A stretch of DNA of 42,052 nt from Rhizobium freirei PRF 81 (GTDB lineage: Bacteria; Pseudomonadota; Alphaproteobacteria; Rhizobiales; Rhizobiaceae), in NCBI RefSeq assembly GCF_000359745.1, contig NZ_AQHN01000059.1:1-42052 (forward strand), given 5' to 3'. Positions within the stretch are counted from its first letter, which is position 1, and each line of letters starts with the position of its first letter. This document shows positions 16,593 through 25,140 of this stretch, piece after piece. Below the pieces are notes generated by a model. It was given only the letters and a program-made list of their open reading frames with translations. It was not told where the DNA came from and ran no database searches. The position numbers and the translations under genes are program-made.

Positions 16593-17183
16593 ATGGAACA
16601 TCTGACAACGGCACAAGCGGCTTTTGTGGTTGATGCGCCTCTAGACACTTTCAAAAAGGTTGTCGAGCGCGCGCCGATCAAGCCGCAACTCGTGAAGCGA
16701 GGCGGTCGGAATATTAGGCAGTTCGGTCAAGCCGAGCTGGTATTTCTCCATGCCTATGACGAACTCAAACAGGCGCTGACACCCAAGAGCCAGTCCGAAT
16801 TCTACGAGGCGTTGCGAAGCTCTCTCAAACGCGGTCACGCGAAAGAGGTCGTGTTCGGTAAACAGCGCTACGACATTGGTCAGCACCTGGTCTTCGTCGA
16901 GCGTAAGCTGAAGGAACTCGACAAGCTCACTGCTCAAATCGACCTATCCGGCAAGGAACCGCTAATCCGGGGAACGCAAATCGAGGCGCATCGGATTGCC
17001 GCTCTCCTCGACGCCGGCGCGACTGTCAAAGATGTCCTTCGCGACTATCCCTCCTTGAAGGAGCAACAGGTCGTTTCCGCGGGAGTCTATGCGGAGGCGC
17101 ATCCGAAGGCGGGGCGGCCGTATCCGAAGCAAACGGCAAAAGCCGCCATGCGCGCAGCCGATCTTAGCGCGTTGGATGACTGA
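16593..17183 (+). CDS. DUF433-family antitoxin, second copy
   Basis: 196 residues. ATG 16593 (MEHLTTAQAAFVVDAPLDTF) is preferred to 16515 because AAAGGG lies about ten bases ahead and the extra 26 residues look random. An N-terminal helix-turn-helix-like region (about 5-50) is followed by a DUF433 domain at about 115-180 (LIRGTQIEAHRIAALLDAGA, LRDYPSLKEQQVVSAGVYAE). VapB-like antitoxin. It overlaps the start of a broken VapC gene. Intact; 81 bases after hipA on the same strand, so possibly co-transcribed. Confidence 0.85.
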   Translation: MEHLTTAQAAFVVDAPLDTFKKVVERAPIKPQLVKRGGRNIRQFGQAELVFLHAYDELKQALTPKSQSEFYEALRSSLKRGHAKEVVFGKQRYDIGQHLVFVERKLKELDKLTAQIDLSGKEPLIRGTQIEAHRIAALLDAGATVKDVLRDYPSLKEQQVVSAGVYAEAHPKAGRPYPKQTAKAAMRAADLSALDD

Positions 17184-17548
17184 GCTTGAAATATCTGCTC
17201 CATACAAATGTCTTAAAGGAAATCGGTCGACCCGAGCCGCACGAAAATGTGGCGGCCTCGATACGGTTGACGATACTGATCTCGCGATCAGCGTGATCTC
17301 GGTTCGAGAGGTTCCGAAAAGCATCGAGAGAAAGCGGAACACCGACGAGGCTGTCGCCCGCCGGTGGGGGCAAATGCCGGGACAATCGGACAAGATTCCG
17401 ACGTTATCGGTTTGGCCGCGACGGCGCAGGTAAATGACCTTGTCGTCGTCACCCGAAACACCGCTGATTTTCAAGGGCGGGCGTCACAATCCTGGACCCG
17501 TTTAAGAAGACTGCCAAACCTGCCTGGCCAGGCTCGTCTGCCGATTAA
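17176..17548 (+). pseudogene. vapC: VapC PIN-domain toxin, decayed
   Basis: It begins at ATG 17176 inside the antitoxin end (ATGACTGA). Pieces of a PIN toxin appear in different frames: KYLLHTNVLKEIGRPEPHEN (start), LDTVDDTDLAISVISVREV, a central part shortened to ERKRNTDEAVARRWGQM as if by deletion between DEAVA-like repeats, GLAATAQVNDLVVVTRNTADF (second acidic cluster), and VTILDPFKKTAKPA before TAA 17546-17548. At least three frameshifts and an internal deletion are needed, and the first catalytic aspartate position reads H (HTN for DTN). Clearly non-functional. Confidence 0.85.
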
Positions 17549-17575
17549 TCATGTTCGAAAATGCATTTAGTTCGT

Positions 17576-17899
17576 TTAGTGCGGAAAAGCCAAAATGATT
17601 ATTGCAAAAGAGACGGTGCCCGGTTGAGCGACCGAAATGTGCTTGTGGTCGAGCCCGCATTCTTCATGCAACAAGGTGTCGATATGGTGTGCTGGGATGC
17701 CGCTCTCGGCTCTAAAAGCTTCCGCGAGCTCGATGTCGAACATCGCTCTCGTCATTCGGGCGCGAGCGCGCAAAATTTCCTTCTTCGCCTTGGTTAATGT
17801 TTCGCCATCGATTTTGTCGAGCCACGCGTTGTAGCGATCGCGCGCTGATGCGCTGCGTTCTTCTGCAGGCTTATTGAAACGCTGACGACCAGGCAGCAT
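17576..17899 (-). CDS. Hypothetical protein, helical
   Basis: 107 residues from ATG 17899. Residues about 20-75 are strongly helical and charged (RYNAWLDKIDGETLTKAKKE, RARARMTRAMFDIELAEAFR). It ends with a hydrophobic tail FAIIILAFPH. No known domain. It follows, on the same strand, the two-helix membrane protein at 17932 with a 32-base gap, so the two may be co-transcribed with the nuclease gene upstream. Function unknown. Confidence 0.5.
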   Translation of the reverse strand: MLPGRQRFNKPAEERSASARDRYNAWLDKIDGETLTKAKKEILRARARMTRAMFDIELAEAFRAESGIPAHHIDTLLHEECGLDHKHISVAQPGTVSFAIIILAFPH

Positions 17900-17931
17900 T
17901 CTGGTTAAGTGTAGATCGCGCCAGAAGATTG

Positions 17932-18252
17932 CTACCGGTCAGAGTGAACTGGCCGAGTCTCGCTGATCTCAACTTTGGGCAAGCTGCTGGCTTCAAAAAG
18001 AGGAGCACTAAGCCGCTTCTCTTCGTCCATCAAGTGGCCAAGCTGCCGTGCCGATAGCGCCGCGACTTTATGCACTAAAACGGAAACTATTAGGCTGCTG
18101 ACGGCCATTGCGTAGGGAATCCAATTGGGCTGAACCCTTTCAATCGACAGAGAAATAAAGGTTGAGAAGCCACCGACTGCCAAGATCGAGATCGCTACAC
18201 CGTTAAAATACGCGATTTGAGCCCGTAGTTGCTCTTTCTTCGCCTCAGACAT
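17932..18252 (-). CDS. Small membrane protein with two transmembrane helices
   Basis: 106 residues from ATG 18252 with a GGAGGG Shine-Dalgarno six bases upstream. Helices at about 15-35 (GVAISILAVGGFSTFISLSI) and 43-63 (WIPYAMAVSSLIVSVLVHKV), followed by a cytoplasmic helical tail (ALSARQLGHLMDEEKRL). It lies 36 bases after a PD-(D/E)xK nuclease gene in the same direction. Small two-helix membrane proteins next to nucleases are common as effectors in defence modules, but that role is inferred from position only. Confidence 0.65.
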   Translation of the reverse strand: MSEAKKEQLRAQIAYFNGVAISILAVGGFSTFISLSIERVQPNWIPYAMAVSSLIVSVLVHKVAALSARQLGHLMDEEKRLSAPLFEASSLPKVEISETRPVHSDR

Positions 18253-18288
18253 CGACGGCCCTCCATTGATCCCGGCACGCAGTCATTT

Positions 18289-19551
18289 TCAACCCGGTAA
18301 TATTAAAATGCGTGGCTTTATCAGCTCCGGAACATTATACCCTTGCACGGTGATCGTAAGCTCACGGTTGGCATCATCCTTGTGCCCGAACAAGTAGGTC
18401 CAACTGCTCTCAGAACGTTTCTGGACCAGCTTCTTGAATTTGGGGTGCGCTGGAGTAACCTCTCCGATCTTCGCAAGGACGGCGCTGAAATCCTTATTCC
18501 GATTAAAGATAAGGACCGCTGCTTTTGTATCTCGCCAGCTAAGATAAGAAAGCACCTGATCAAGGGTTTCCAGATAGCCCTTTTCGCCGGTCCAGAATTT
18601 GCATTCGCCAATAAAGATATTTTTCCTATCGACTTTGATCAGAATGTCGGACTTTCCTTCATAGTTGAAAGTTTCGGCCGTCGCATCGCCGGCAAAATGC
18701 CCATTGAGCTGGACTAGAAAATGGGTCCGCAAGCTCTCTCCATCGATTTCCCGGAACGCCCCGGGGCTTTGCTCCATGACGCCGACCATATTCTCCATCA
18801 CCAATAGAACATGCTCATAGTCTTCTGGGGTGAGAATAGGCTCTGGCTTGTACGGATCGCGAGAAGCAACGGGCCTTGGGACAGAAGGATGAATGGTACG
18901 ACGGACGGAAGGAACTGCGAACGTTTGGCTCGCGCCGGGGCGCTCCTTCATTTTAAAACCCAACCCAGCAAGAAGCGATTTGCCTCGGAGAAGTTTTTCC
19001 TTGCGATGGTCAATTGTTCTCATCGCTAAGTCCCCTAGGCTCGCGTTGTAGGCCTGCGCGTCATTTGTCAACCAGCTCAAATGCAGATTGATCGATGCAA
19101 CCATTCCATCGATCTGCTGCCTCACGCGCTCTGCCGTAAGATCGGTTCCCGCGATGGAAAACGAGATAACGCCATCGTCCACATGCGCCCGGGGATTGTT
19201 GAAATTGCTGGTCGTGGGCTGGATATCAAATCCGACTTTATCGCCGGTGAAAGGCAGCTCGACGTCAACTGCCGTTCCAGTAATGTAATGCGGGCGCGAA
19301 CGGTCATCTATCCACCTGTTTTGATCCTGACTGATATCGATTTGAGCTTCCCGTTGGTCGACCACCAAATCATCTGGGTAAATCGTGGGAACCTCGAACG
19401 CGAATTCGCTCACAAGGTAACGAGCCAGATCGGTGGTAGACGTATTGAGAAGCTCGTCGCCATTCTTGGCCTCGACAGTAGCAATCAGCTTTTGCCTCCA
19501 CGCCTCTTGCGTTGCGAACCAGTCACCTTTGTTGAAAAGGTAGTCATTATA
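18289..19551 (-). pseudogene. PD-(D/E)xK nuclease-domain protein, 5' end cut by IS630
   Basis: Open for 421 residues on the host side of the IS630 end. The C-terminal 130 residues look like a restriction-endonuclease fold: GKSDILIKVDRKNIFIGECK holds the D...ExK active site (D in SDI, E-C-K), then LDQVLSYLSWRDTKAAVLIF. The first 250 residues (DYLFNKGDWFATQEAWRQKL onward) are an unknown N-terminal domain with beta-rich stretches. No in-frame start remains at the IS junction; removal of the IS leaves TAA just upstream, so the original beginning was lost or the start lies further inside. The frame runs into the IS, where chance starts exist. Probably a defence-type nuclease, now inactive. Confidence 0.65.
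19550..19551. repeat. TA target duplication of IS630 (left)
   Basis: TA, matched by TA at 22061-22062, the target duplication expected of IS630-family elements. Confidence 0.7.
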
Positions 19552-19565
19552 CCAATCGGCATTGG

Positions 19566-20136
19566 TCAGAACCGATGTGCCCAGTCGCGCATTCCGATTG
19601 ACATGATCTTCCAGGGCTGGTCGACCAGCTTGTTCCAAGCGGCGCAGCAATGATTGACGATGTCGTCGTAGGATGTGAAGACGCGGTTCGACAGCCAGTT
19701 GTCGCGCAGGAATTGCCAGACATTTTCAACAGGATTCAGTTCTGGGGATCGCGGCGGCAGGAAGAGCAGGGTGATGTTTTCCGGCACGATCAGCTTGGCC
19801 GATGAATGCCAACCCGCCTGATCGAGGATCAGAACCGCGTGCGCACCGTTATCGACCTCGCGGCTGATTTCCTGAAGGTGCGCGTTCATTGCCTCTGTGT
19901 CGCACCAGGGCATGACAATGCCTGCACCCTTACCCTTCTTCGGGCAGATCGCCCCGAATATGTAGGTCCATAGCGTTCGCTGATCGTGGGGGGCCGATGG
20001 ACGCGTTCCCCGTTGCGCCCATCGCCGCGTCATCTTGTTCTTTTGCCCGATGCGGGCTTCATCTTGCCACCACAGCTCTATTTCTGTGCCTGGAGCGAGG
20101 GTCTTGCTGATCGCGCTGATCTCTTCCGGGAAACTT
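19566..20136 (-). pseudogene. IS630 transposase, C-terminal part
   Basis: SFPEEISAISKTLAPGTEIE precedes the first catalytic residue in ELWWQDEARIGQKN; the second is in VLILDQAGWHSS and the third in SPELNPVENVWQFLRD, then a stop (TGA) at 19566. This is the DDE_3 catalytic domain, severed from its N-terminal HTH by the IS110 insertion at 20137. Confidence 0.9.
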
Positions 20137-20207
20137 ATGGAATGGCCCGCCCTTTCACCCAGCATCGAGTAGGATGCTGATATCGGGAAAGAGAAAGGAA
20201 CGAGCGA

Positions 20208-21242
20208 ATGTCTATTGCTATCCTCGGTGTTGATCTGGGCAAGAACTCTTGCAGCATAGTTGGCGTCGATGCGGCCGGTGCCGTGGTCGTTCGTCGTACA
20301 ATGCGCCGGCAGACGCTGATCGACTATGTGACGAAGCTTCCGGCCTGTGTGGTCGCAATGGAAGCATGTTGCGGCGCGCATCATCTGGGACGCCTGTTTA
20401 TGGCGCAAGGCCACCAGATCCGGTTGATGTCGCCCGAATACGTTCGCCCATATATCAAAGCGCAGAAGAACGATGACCGCGATGCGGAGGGGATCGCGGA
20501 GGCCGCTTCACGGCCGACAATGCGTTTCGTTGAACTCAAGAGCCAGGAGCAGTTAGATATCCAGACGTTGCATCGGGTGCGTTCGCGCCTCGTAGCCGAA
20601 CGAACGAACCTTCTCAACCAATTGCGAGCGATCTTGCTGGAACGCGGGGTGATCTTTCCTGCTGGCAGGCGAAAGTTCGAGCTTGATTTGGATCGCATGC
20701 GTTCCGAGGGCAATGAGACCTTGTCGCCCCGCATGCGTCAGCTGATTGACGGGCTGCGTGCCGAATGGAAAGAGCTCGACGCGAAGATTGGGGCGCTGAA
20801 CGATGAGTTTGTCCAACTGGCGCGCAACGATGCCGCCACACGCAGGTTGACCTCGATCCCTGGCATTGGGGTGCTCAACGCGACGGCTTTGGTCGCGGCC
20901 GTGGGTAATGCAAGCAGCTTTGCCAAGGCCCGAGACCTTGGCTCCTGGCTTGGGTTGGTTCCGAGACAATACAGCACGGGCGGCAAGGCACGGCTGCTTG
21001 GGATATCCAAGCGTGGCAACACCTATCTGCGCACTTTGCTCATCCATGGCGCGCGTGCGGCATTGCCATCGCTTTCAAAAAGCGACACTCCTTTGGGGCG
21101 ATGGCTGACAGCAATGATCGAGAGAGGCGTGCATCGGAACGCAGTGGTGGTGGCGTTGGCCAACAAGCTGGCGCGTATCGCTTGGGCCGCTTTACGCAAA
21201 GAGACACGCTTCGAACGCGGTTACCTGGTAGCGACGGCATAA
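20208..21242 (+). CDS. IS110-family transposase
   Basis: 344 residues from ATG 20208 with AAGGAACGAG upstream. N-terminal DEDD (RuvC-like) domain: GVDLGKNSCSIVGVDAAGAV with the first aspartate, VVAMEACCG with the glutamate, and NDDRDAEGIAEAA with the two aspartates. C-terminal Transposase_20 domain: IPGIGVLNATALVAAVGNAS, then GSWLGLVPRQYSTGGK with the catalytic serine region. IS110 enzymes are guided by a bridge RNA encoded in the element's non-coding ends; the 240-base stretch after the gene (21243-21489) or the 71 bases before it are candidate sites for such an RNA. The gene is intact. Confidence 0.93.
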   Translation: MSIAILGVDLGKNSCSIVGVDAAGAVVVRRTMRRQTLIDYVTKLPACVVAMEACCGAHHLGRLFMAQGHQIRLMSPEYVRPYIKAQKNDDRDAEGIAEAASRPTMRFVELKSQEQLDIQTLHRVRSRLVAERTNLLNQLRAILLERGVIFPAGRRKFELDLDRMRSEGNETLSPRMRQLIDGLRAEWKELDAKIGALNDEFVQLARNDAATRRLTSIPGIGVLNATALVAAVGNASSFAKARDLGSWLGLVPRQYSTGGKARLLGISKRGNTYLRTLLIHGARAALPSLSKSDTPLGRWLTAMIERGVHRNAVVVALANKLARIAWAALRKETRFERGYLVATA

Positions 21243-21489
21243 TTGGGTCGGAACATGCTATCGCACGTAGCCCAATGAGGTTTGCAGGAAGGATCGTGAA
21301 GATGGCCTGACAGTCGATCGGCGTTTGGAAAGCCCGGTTTAAAAAATGGCACATGATGCCGAGAAACTTATGGGGCTCTAGACGCGCGGATGTCCATCTT
21401 GGCCATGGGGGCGACCCATGAGACCGTATACGTTGACGCAGACTGATCAGAACACCGTAAAATCTTCTTGCAGACGGGCGGGCCATACG
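21243..21489. other. Non-coding end of the IS110 element
   Basis: About 247 bases with no convincing gene. Open frames here belong to neither transposase. In this family one non-coding end often encodes the structured bridge RNA; no specific fold was worked out by eye. Confidence 0.4.
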
Positions 21490-21980
21490 TTTTTTAAAAT
21501 CCTCCACCGCCAATTCGTTCTGGGCATAGTGGCGAGGACGGGCAGACAGCTTGGCAAAGCCCATGGCCTTCAACTCACGTCCCACGTGCTTTCGTCCAGC
21601 GATATCCGATAGTCCTCGAATATCAAGCGTGCCAGGTCCTTCAACCGCCAGCGCACAACGCCGTGAATCGCCGGGATCGGCCCCTTCTCCACAAGACGAC
21701 GAAGCTCCTGGCGCTGATCGTCGTTGAGTTTCGGACGCTTGCCCGGAGCCTTCACGTTTAAAAGACCCTCAGGGCCTTGCGTGTTAAAGCGCTCGACCCA
21801 GTCCCGCACGATCTGCACAGTCACGCCACCAACTCTCGCGGCCTCGCCGCGCGTCGCTCCATCATAAATCTGCGCGAGAGCCAGAAGCCGCCGCGTCTGA
21901 GCGGCATCTTTCGACAGCCGCGCCGCCTTGCGCAAGTCATCGCCAACATAATCCGTCCGAAGCCGAAGTGCTGATCCCAT
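21490..21980 (-). pseudogene. IS630 transposase, N-terminal part, frameshifted
   Basis: From ATG 21980: MGSALRLRTDYVGDDLRKAA, then a winged HTH (GEAARVGGVTVQIVRDWVER). The correct frame is lost at about 21585: DYRISLDEST is followed by WDVS and a stop at 21570, whereas the next frame continues properly as GRELKAMGFAKLSARPRHYA, NELAVEDFKK up to the IS110 junction. One missing G (ACGGTGGGACG for ACGTGGGACG) explains it. The element is therefore inactive even without the IS110 insertion. Confidence 0.88.
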
Positions 21981-22062
21981 GGCAAACCTCCCGTTTGCAC
22001 CATGGATTCAGATTCATCGCGTTTTGTGAACCCTCAAGAGTCAGCAGCAATGCCGATTGGTA

Positions 22063-22513
22063 TTAGAGCCAGAACGATAGCCGCGCATGGATAAACGTCT
22101 CCCAAGATCAAGCACTTAAGGAGATAATATATTACCGATTACCAGATATACCCATTCTGAGACCTACAATGAGCATTGCGCACAGCTTTTTTCAGTGTTG
22201 GCTGCTTTATATTGCGTCGGGTTACTGCATTTCGACGCTTGCCGCCCTCGTGGTTTTTTCATCCTGATGGGCGCCCCCGCTCCAGCTCTTTAGATATCGA
22301 TCCGAATTTCAGAGAGTGACGGTACCCTCAATGCATGTCGTTACTTCGCCGCCAATCCAGATTTCCGCGCCCAACTGGTCCACATGGCCGGGAATTATCG
22401 GGGCACCCAAAATCGCAAAAACGCCCGCCAAGCATGTGATGTAGGCTCGCATAGCGCGAATCGATAAATGGCCGTATTGAACTGGGCAATCTATCTCGAA
22501 TGACAACAGTTAA
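22063..22513. other. Gene-poor stretch right of the IS630 element
   Basis: About 450 bases. Two weak small ORFs are listed separately or here: a 32-residue hydrophobic peptide at 22169-22267 and a minus-strand frame of 47-65 residues (22309-22506; from the inner ATG it reads MRAYITCLAGVFAILGAPII, like a secreted peptide). No promoter, terminator or repeat stands out. Confidence 0.35.
22169..22267 (+). CDS. Possible 32-residue hydrophobic peptide
   Basis: ATG 22169 to TGA 22265-22267: MSIAHSFFQCWLLYIASGYC and a further hydrophobic run ending VVFSS. There is no good Shine-Dalgarno, so it may be a chance frame. Confidence 0.2.
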   Translation: MSIAHSFFQCWLLYIASGYCISTLAALVVFSS

Positions 22514-23254
22514 ATGGGAACGCACGATACCATGCCGCATGAAATTCTCGACTTCGTTGCCCGAATAGCATGGCCGTCTGTCGCGTTGACAGCCATCGTC
22601 ATTCTCGGACCGTTTGGCGTGTTAAAAACTACCTTGGGCGAAGTGGCGGTCAAGCTTTTTGGAATCACGTCAGCCGTGCATGATTTCAAAATAATCGCAA
22701 CCGATTTTCACAAGACGCAGGAAGCCCTGAGAAATTCCACGGGTTGGGTGGACGAGTTGCAGATACAACTGCACTCAATTGCCGAGCAATTGGAAAGTCT
22801 GAGGCGTACGACACAGGACATCAACATCACGACCCAAGACTTGGCTATTACCGAGGGGAGCCGGTCGTTGGCACAGTCGGTCGAATCCGACGGTTCTGTC
22901 GAAAATGTCGAAGCAACCCTCCCCACTCTTTCCGTTGATCAGATGTATGATGATATTCGGGATCGCTGGTACACGTTGACGGAGCAGCTGAAGAGCAGGG
23001 TAGGTGCCGAAAACTTTGATGCTCGCTCCATCGGTGCTGTTGCTCGACGACACGTTGATGGTCGCCGTGCGCGTCCTCTCACTTTGATGGAGGCGGACAG
23101 GTTCGAACGACTTCATTCGCAGATGAAGCGTTTCAACCGCCTGCAGAGCACTCGGCACGAATGGTTGACACACGAAGTTTACAGCGCGTTCATTAAATCC
23201 GTCGAGCAGGCGACAGCCTCGCTCTCGGCAGCGAAGTCAGGACGAAGAGCTTGA
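22514..23254 (+). CDS. Hypothetical membrane-anchored coiled-coil protein
   Basis: 246 residues from ATG 22514 (ATG 22532 is an alternative). An N-terminal transmembrane helix at about 18-40 (IAWPSVALTAIVILGPFGVL) is followed by a coiled-coil region (about 60-105: VDELQIQLHSIAEQLESLRR) and a helical C-terminal domain (about 140-235: DQMYDDIRDRWYTLTEQLKS, RFERLHSQMKRFNRLQS). No catalytic motif and no known family. The neighbouring genes are also accessory, some nuclease-like, so a role in a defence or stress module is conceivable but not shown. Confidence 0.6.
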   Translation: MGTHDTMPHEILDFVARIAWPSVALTAIVILGPFGVLKTTLGEVAVKLFGITSAVHDFKIIATDFHKTQEALRNSTGWVDELQIQLHSIAEQLESLRRTTQDINITTQDLAITEGSRSLAQSVESDGSVENVEATLPTLSVDQMYDDIRDRWYTLTEQLKSRVGAENFDARSIGAVARRHVDGRRARPLTLMEADRFERLHSQMKRFNRLQSTRHEWLTHEVYSAFIKSVEQATASLSAAKSGRRA

Positions 23255-23273
23255 AGATCGCTGCGCATGCCAC

Positions 23274-23502
23274 GTGACAATTCTAATGGACCCGGCAGGA
23301 AACCTGCAAAAAGACATCCAAGTGGCCTTGCTTCGACAAAACATGACAGCTTGGCAGCGAACGTTTCTCGCCGACATCCAAGCTCTCTTTGAGCAGTCTG
23401 CCGGGATGCGCTCAAACTGCTCTGGTCGATCGCGCCATCGCAGCGGGTTGGCAGGTGGACGAGGTGCCAGGAGGACACATTCGCGTGGAGTCGGTGTTCT
23501 AA
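23274..23502 (+). pseudogene. Frameshifted small ORF
   Basis: The first frame reads ILMDPAGNLQKDIQVALLRQ, MTAWQRTFLADIQALFEQSA, then diverges. In another frame the same stretch continues as AQTALVDRAIAAGWQVDEVP, GGHIRVESVF and stops at TAA 23500-23502. One G too many in GCCGGGATGC (about 23401-23404) accounts for the break; corrected, it gives a protein of about 75 residues. Family unknown. The stop touches the end of the DUF4041 gene on the other strand. Confidence 0.4.
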
Positions 23503-24219
23503 ATGCTTGCCGGAAATGCAACCAATTCAATTGGCTCTACAGCTGCCAACATGGCGTTTCGACGAGCGAGGGTTTCGCGGTATTCCTGAGCCTCAACGTC
23601 TTTAAAGAATGGTGCACCAGGCGCGAGCCTCGCTACCGCCCGCTCGACCTCGTCAATCGACACTCTGAAGAATTCTTTGCGAAAGTTTTGAGCGTTGATG
23701 CGGGTCTTCTGGAATTCGTTGTGAAGCGCTCTCTCAAGGGCGGGAGCGTCGTCGCTGTAGATGATTGCATGAGTATCAAAGACAAACGGGACGCCGGCGT
23801 CACCAAGTTCGCGGACGCGATCGGCTGGATCCAGGCGCCTGGTCAGACCAATCTTTACGACCTCTTCGCCGAAAGAACCTATATTCGAGATAATGTAGAC
23901 ATATCCCGACCGCGTCTTCTCGGCCATCGCCTGCGCACGCTCAAACTTCGCGTGGGCATCAGCTAGGTCTTTTTCCAGCATCCGGATCTTTTCGTCGTAT
24001 GCTCCAATTTGGTCGGCGGCGGCCTCATTCGCATCGGATTTGGCTTTGTCGAGAAGGCGCAGATAGCGATTCTCCTCCTCTTCCGCTCTTTCCATGTCCC
24101 GAAGCAGCTTCTGTTCCTCTCGCGCAGCGCGGGCCATCTCGGCGCGTTCCTCCCGCTCGGCCTTCAGCTTTTCACGGTATTCGTGGGTGACCTGCAACTC
24201 GACGAGTTTCTGTTTTAGA
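23499..24219 (-). pseudogene. DUF4041 / GIY-YIG (MUG113) protein, C-terminal part, split by IS66
   Basis: From the IS66 edge: QKLVELQVTHEYREKLKAER, a charged coiled coil to about 23970, then the GIY-YIG-like MUG113/T5orf172 domain: SGYVYIISNIGSFGEEVVKI, GLTRRLDPADRVRELGDAGV, ALHNEFQKTRINAQNFRKEF, ending in AFPASI and TAG. GIY and YIG correspond to GYVYIIS and VKIGLT; R in LTRR and E in ALHNEF are likely catalytic. The N-terminal part is at 26784-27435. Joined over one 8-bp target copy, the two (652 + 713 bases) give 455 codons with the in-frame junction HITDEYLKQKLVELQ. Confidence 0.92.
24212..24219. repeat. 8-bp target duplication, left of IS66
   Basis: GTTTTAGA, identical to 26784-26791. 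Confidence 0.93.
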
Positions 24220-24299
24220 GTAAGCGCGAATTTCGCCGCACCTTTTTGCATTGAGCGTGTTTTGGCATGAAGTGTCCACTTAACGGAGGTGGACACCAC

Positions 24300-24752
24300 G
24301 TGATTGAGAGCGATGAACAGAAACTGGCGGTGAGGCGGATTTTGCGCAACGGCCGCCGTCGATACGATCCGGCGTCGAAAGAGCGGCTGGTTGCTGCCTG
24401 CCTGGAGCCCGGCGTGTCGGTATCGCGGCTTGCGCTTGAACATGGGATCAATGCCAACCTTCTTCGGAAATGGATAAAGACGGCCAAGGACGCCGTTGCT
24501 TTGCCGCCACCTGCGCTGTCGGCGTTCATTCCGGTTCAAGTCAGCGCTGCGCAGCACAGTTTGCCGATGCAGAGCAGTTCGGTGGGCTGGCCTGCTTTGC
24601 CTGGTGAGGAGCGGCTGTCGAGGTCGTCGCCACTCCCAGCCAAGGTGAGCGCGGCTTTGCCGAATGGCGTGAAGCTGACGCTGGAATGCGGTGATGTGGA
24701 TGCATTGACGGCAATCATCGGAGCTCTCGGCCATGTTCAGACTGGGCGCTGA
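24300..24752 (+). CDS. tnpA: IS66 accessory protein TnpA
   Basis: 150 residues from GTG 24300, chosen because GGAGGT lies nine bases upstream (24285-24290); the frame itself is open from 24267. An N-terminal helix-turn-helix resembles the IS3 OrfA type (KERLVAACLEPGVSVSRLAL, EHGINANLLRKWIKTAKD), followed by a linker and a short C-terminal domain (LTLECGDVDALTAIIGALGH). Accessory DNA-binding protein of IS66 transposition. It overlaps tnpB by 20 bases. Confidence 0.9.
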   Translation: MIESDEQKLAVRRILRNGRRRYDPASKERLVAACLEPGVSVSRLALEHGINANLLRKWIKTAKDAVALPPPALSAFIPVQVSAAQHSLPMQSSSVGWPALPGEERLSRSSPLPAKVSAALPNGVKLTLECGDVDALTAIIGALGHVQTGR

Positions 24753-25086
24753 TCTCAACGTCTATCTGCATCGCGAACCGATCGACTTTCGCGCCGGCAT
24801 CAACAGCCTTGCGGTCCTGGTGCAGGAGGTGATGGAGCTTGACCCGTTCGCGCCTGCGATCTTTGCGTTTTGCAATCGCCGCCGCGACCGGATGAAGTTG
24901 TTGTTCTTCGATCGGTCCGGTTTTGTGATGGTCCTGAAGCGCTTGACGGAAGACAGGTTCCGATGGCCACGCCGGGAGACTGCGGTGGTGACGCTTTCGA
25001 CCGAGCAGCTCCACTGGATTCTCGACGGCATCGACATTGACGCGATGGTTCGCCATCCGGTGCGGCAATATCAAGTCGCTGGCTGA
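24733..25086 (+). CDS. tnpB: IS66 accessory protein TnpB (Orf2)
   Basis: 117 residues, IS66_Orf2 family: LGADLNVYLHREPIDFRAGI, FCNRRRDRMKLLFFDRSGFV, and the tail ILDGIDIDAMVRHPVRQYQV. Required for transposition of IS66 elements; mechanism unclear. Full length, overlapping tnpA and 54 bases ahead of tnpC. Confidence 0.95.
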   Translation: MFRLGADLNVYLHREPIDFRAGINSLAVLVQEVMELDPFAPAIFAFCNRRRDRMKLLFFDRSGFVMVLKRLTEDRFRWPRRETAVVTLSTEQLHWILDGIDIDAMVRHPVRQYQVAG

Positions 25087-25140
25087 AGGATATCGAATTG
25101 AGCGGTTGACGCGGCGGCATGCTTTCGATTCAAGAATCTG

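Larger units (their letters stand above)
20137..21489. mobile_element. IS110-family (IS1111-like) element inserted in IS630
   Basis: The IS630 sequence reads GGGAAACTT up to 20136 and continues TTTTTAAAATCC from 21490; the 1353 bases between are the insert. Both ends carry subterminal inverted repeats of ATGGCCCGCCC (20142-20152 and 21474-21484), a feature of the IS1111 subgroup. No target duplication is evident, as usual for IS110 elements. It carries one transposase gene on the plus strand. Confidence 0.82.
19552..22060. mobile_element. IS630-family element, split by an IS110-family element
   Basis: The left end CCAATCGGCATTG matches the reverse complement of the right end (13 bases exactly), with TA outside both. 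Removing the inner IS110 element (20137-21489) leaves about 1156 bp, the usual IS630 size. The transposase gene is on the minus strand and is broken twice (a frameshift and the inner insertion). This is the inner shell of a nested set: host nuclease gene, IS630, IS110. Confidence 0.88.

Noticed and set aside
18289..19650. A complete 453-residue nuclease starting at 19650
   Set aside because: The first 33 residues lie inside the IS630 element (the terminal repeat is at 19552), so that start is a chance fusion.
23499..24758. A single 419-residue protein starting at 24758
   Set aside because: The first 180 residues are antisense to IS66 tnpA; only 23499-24219 is host sequence.
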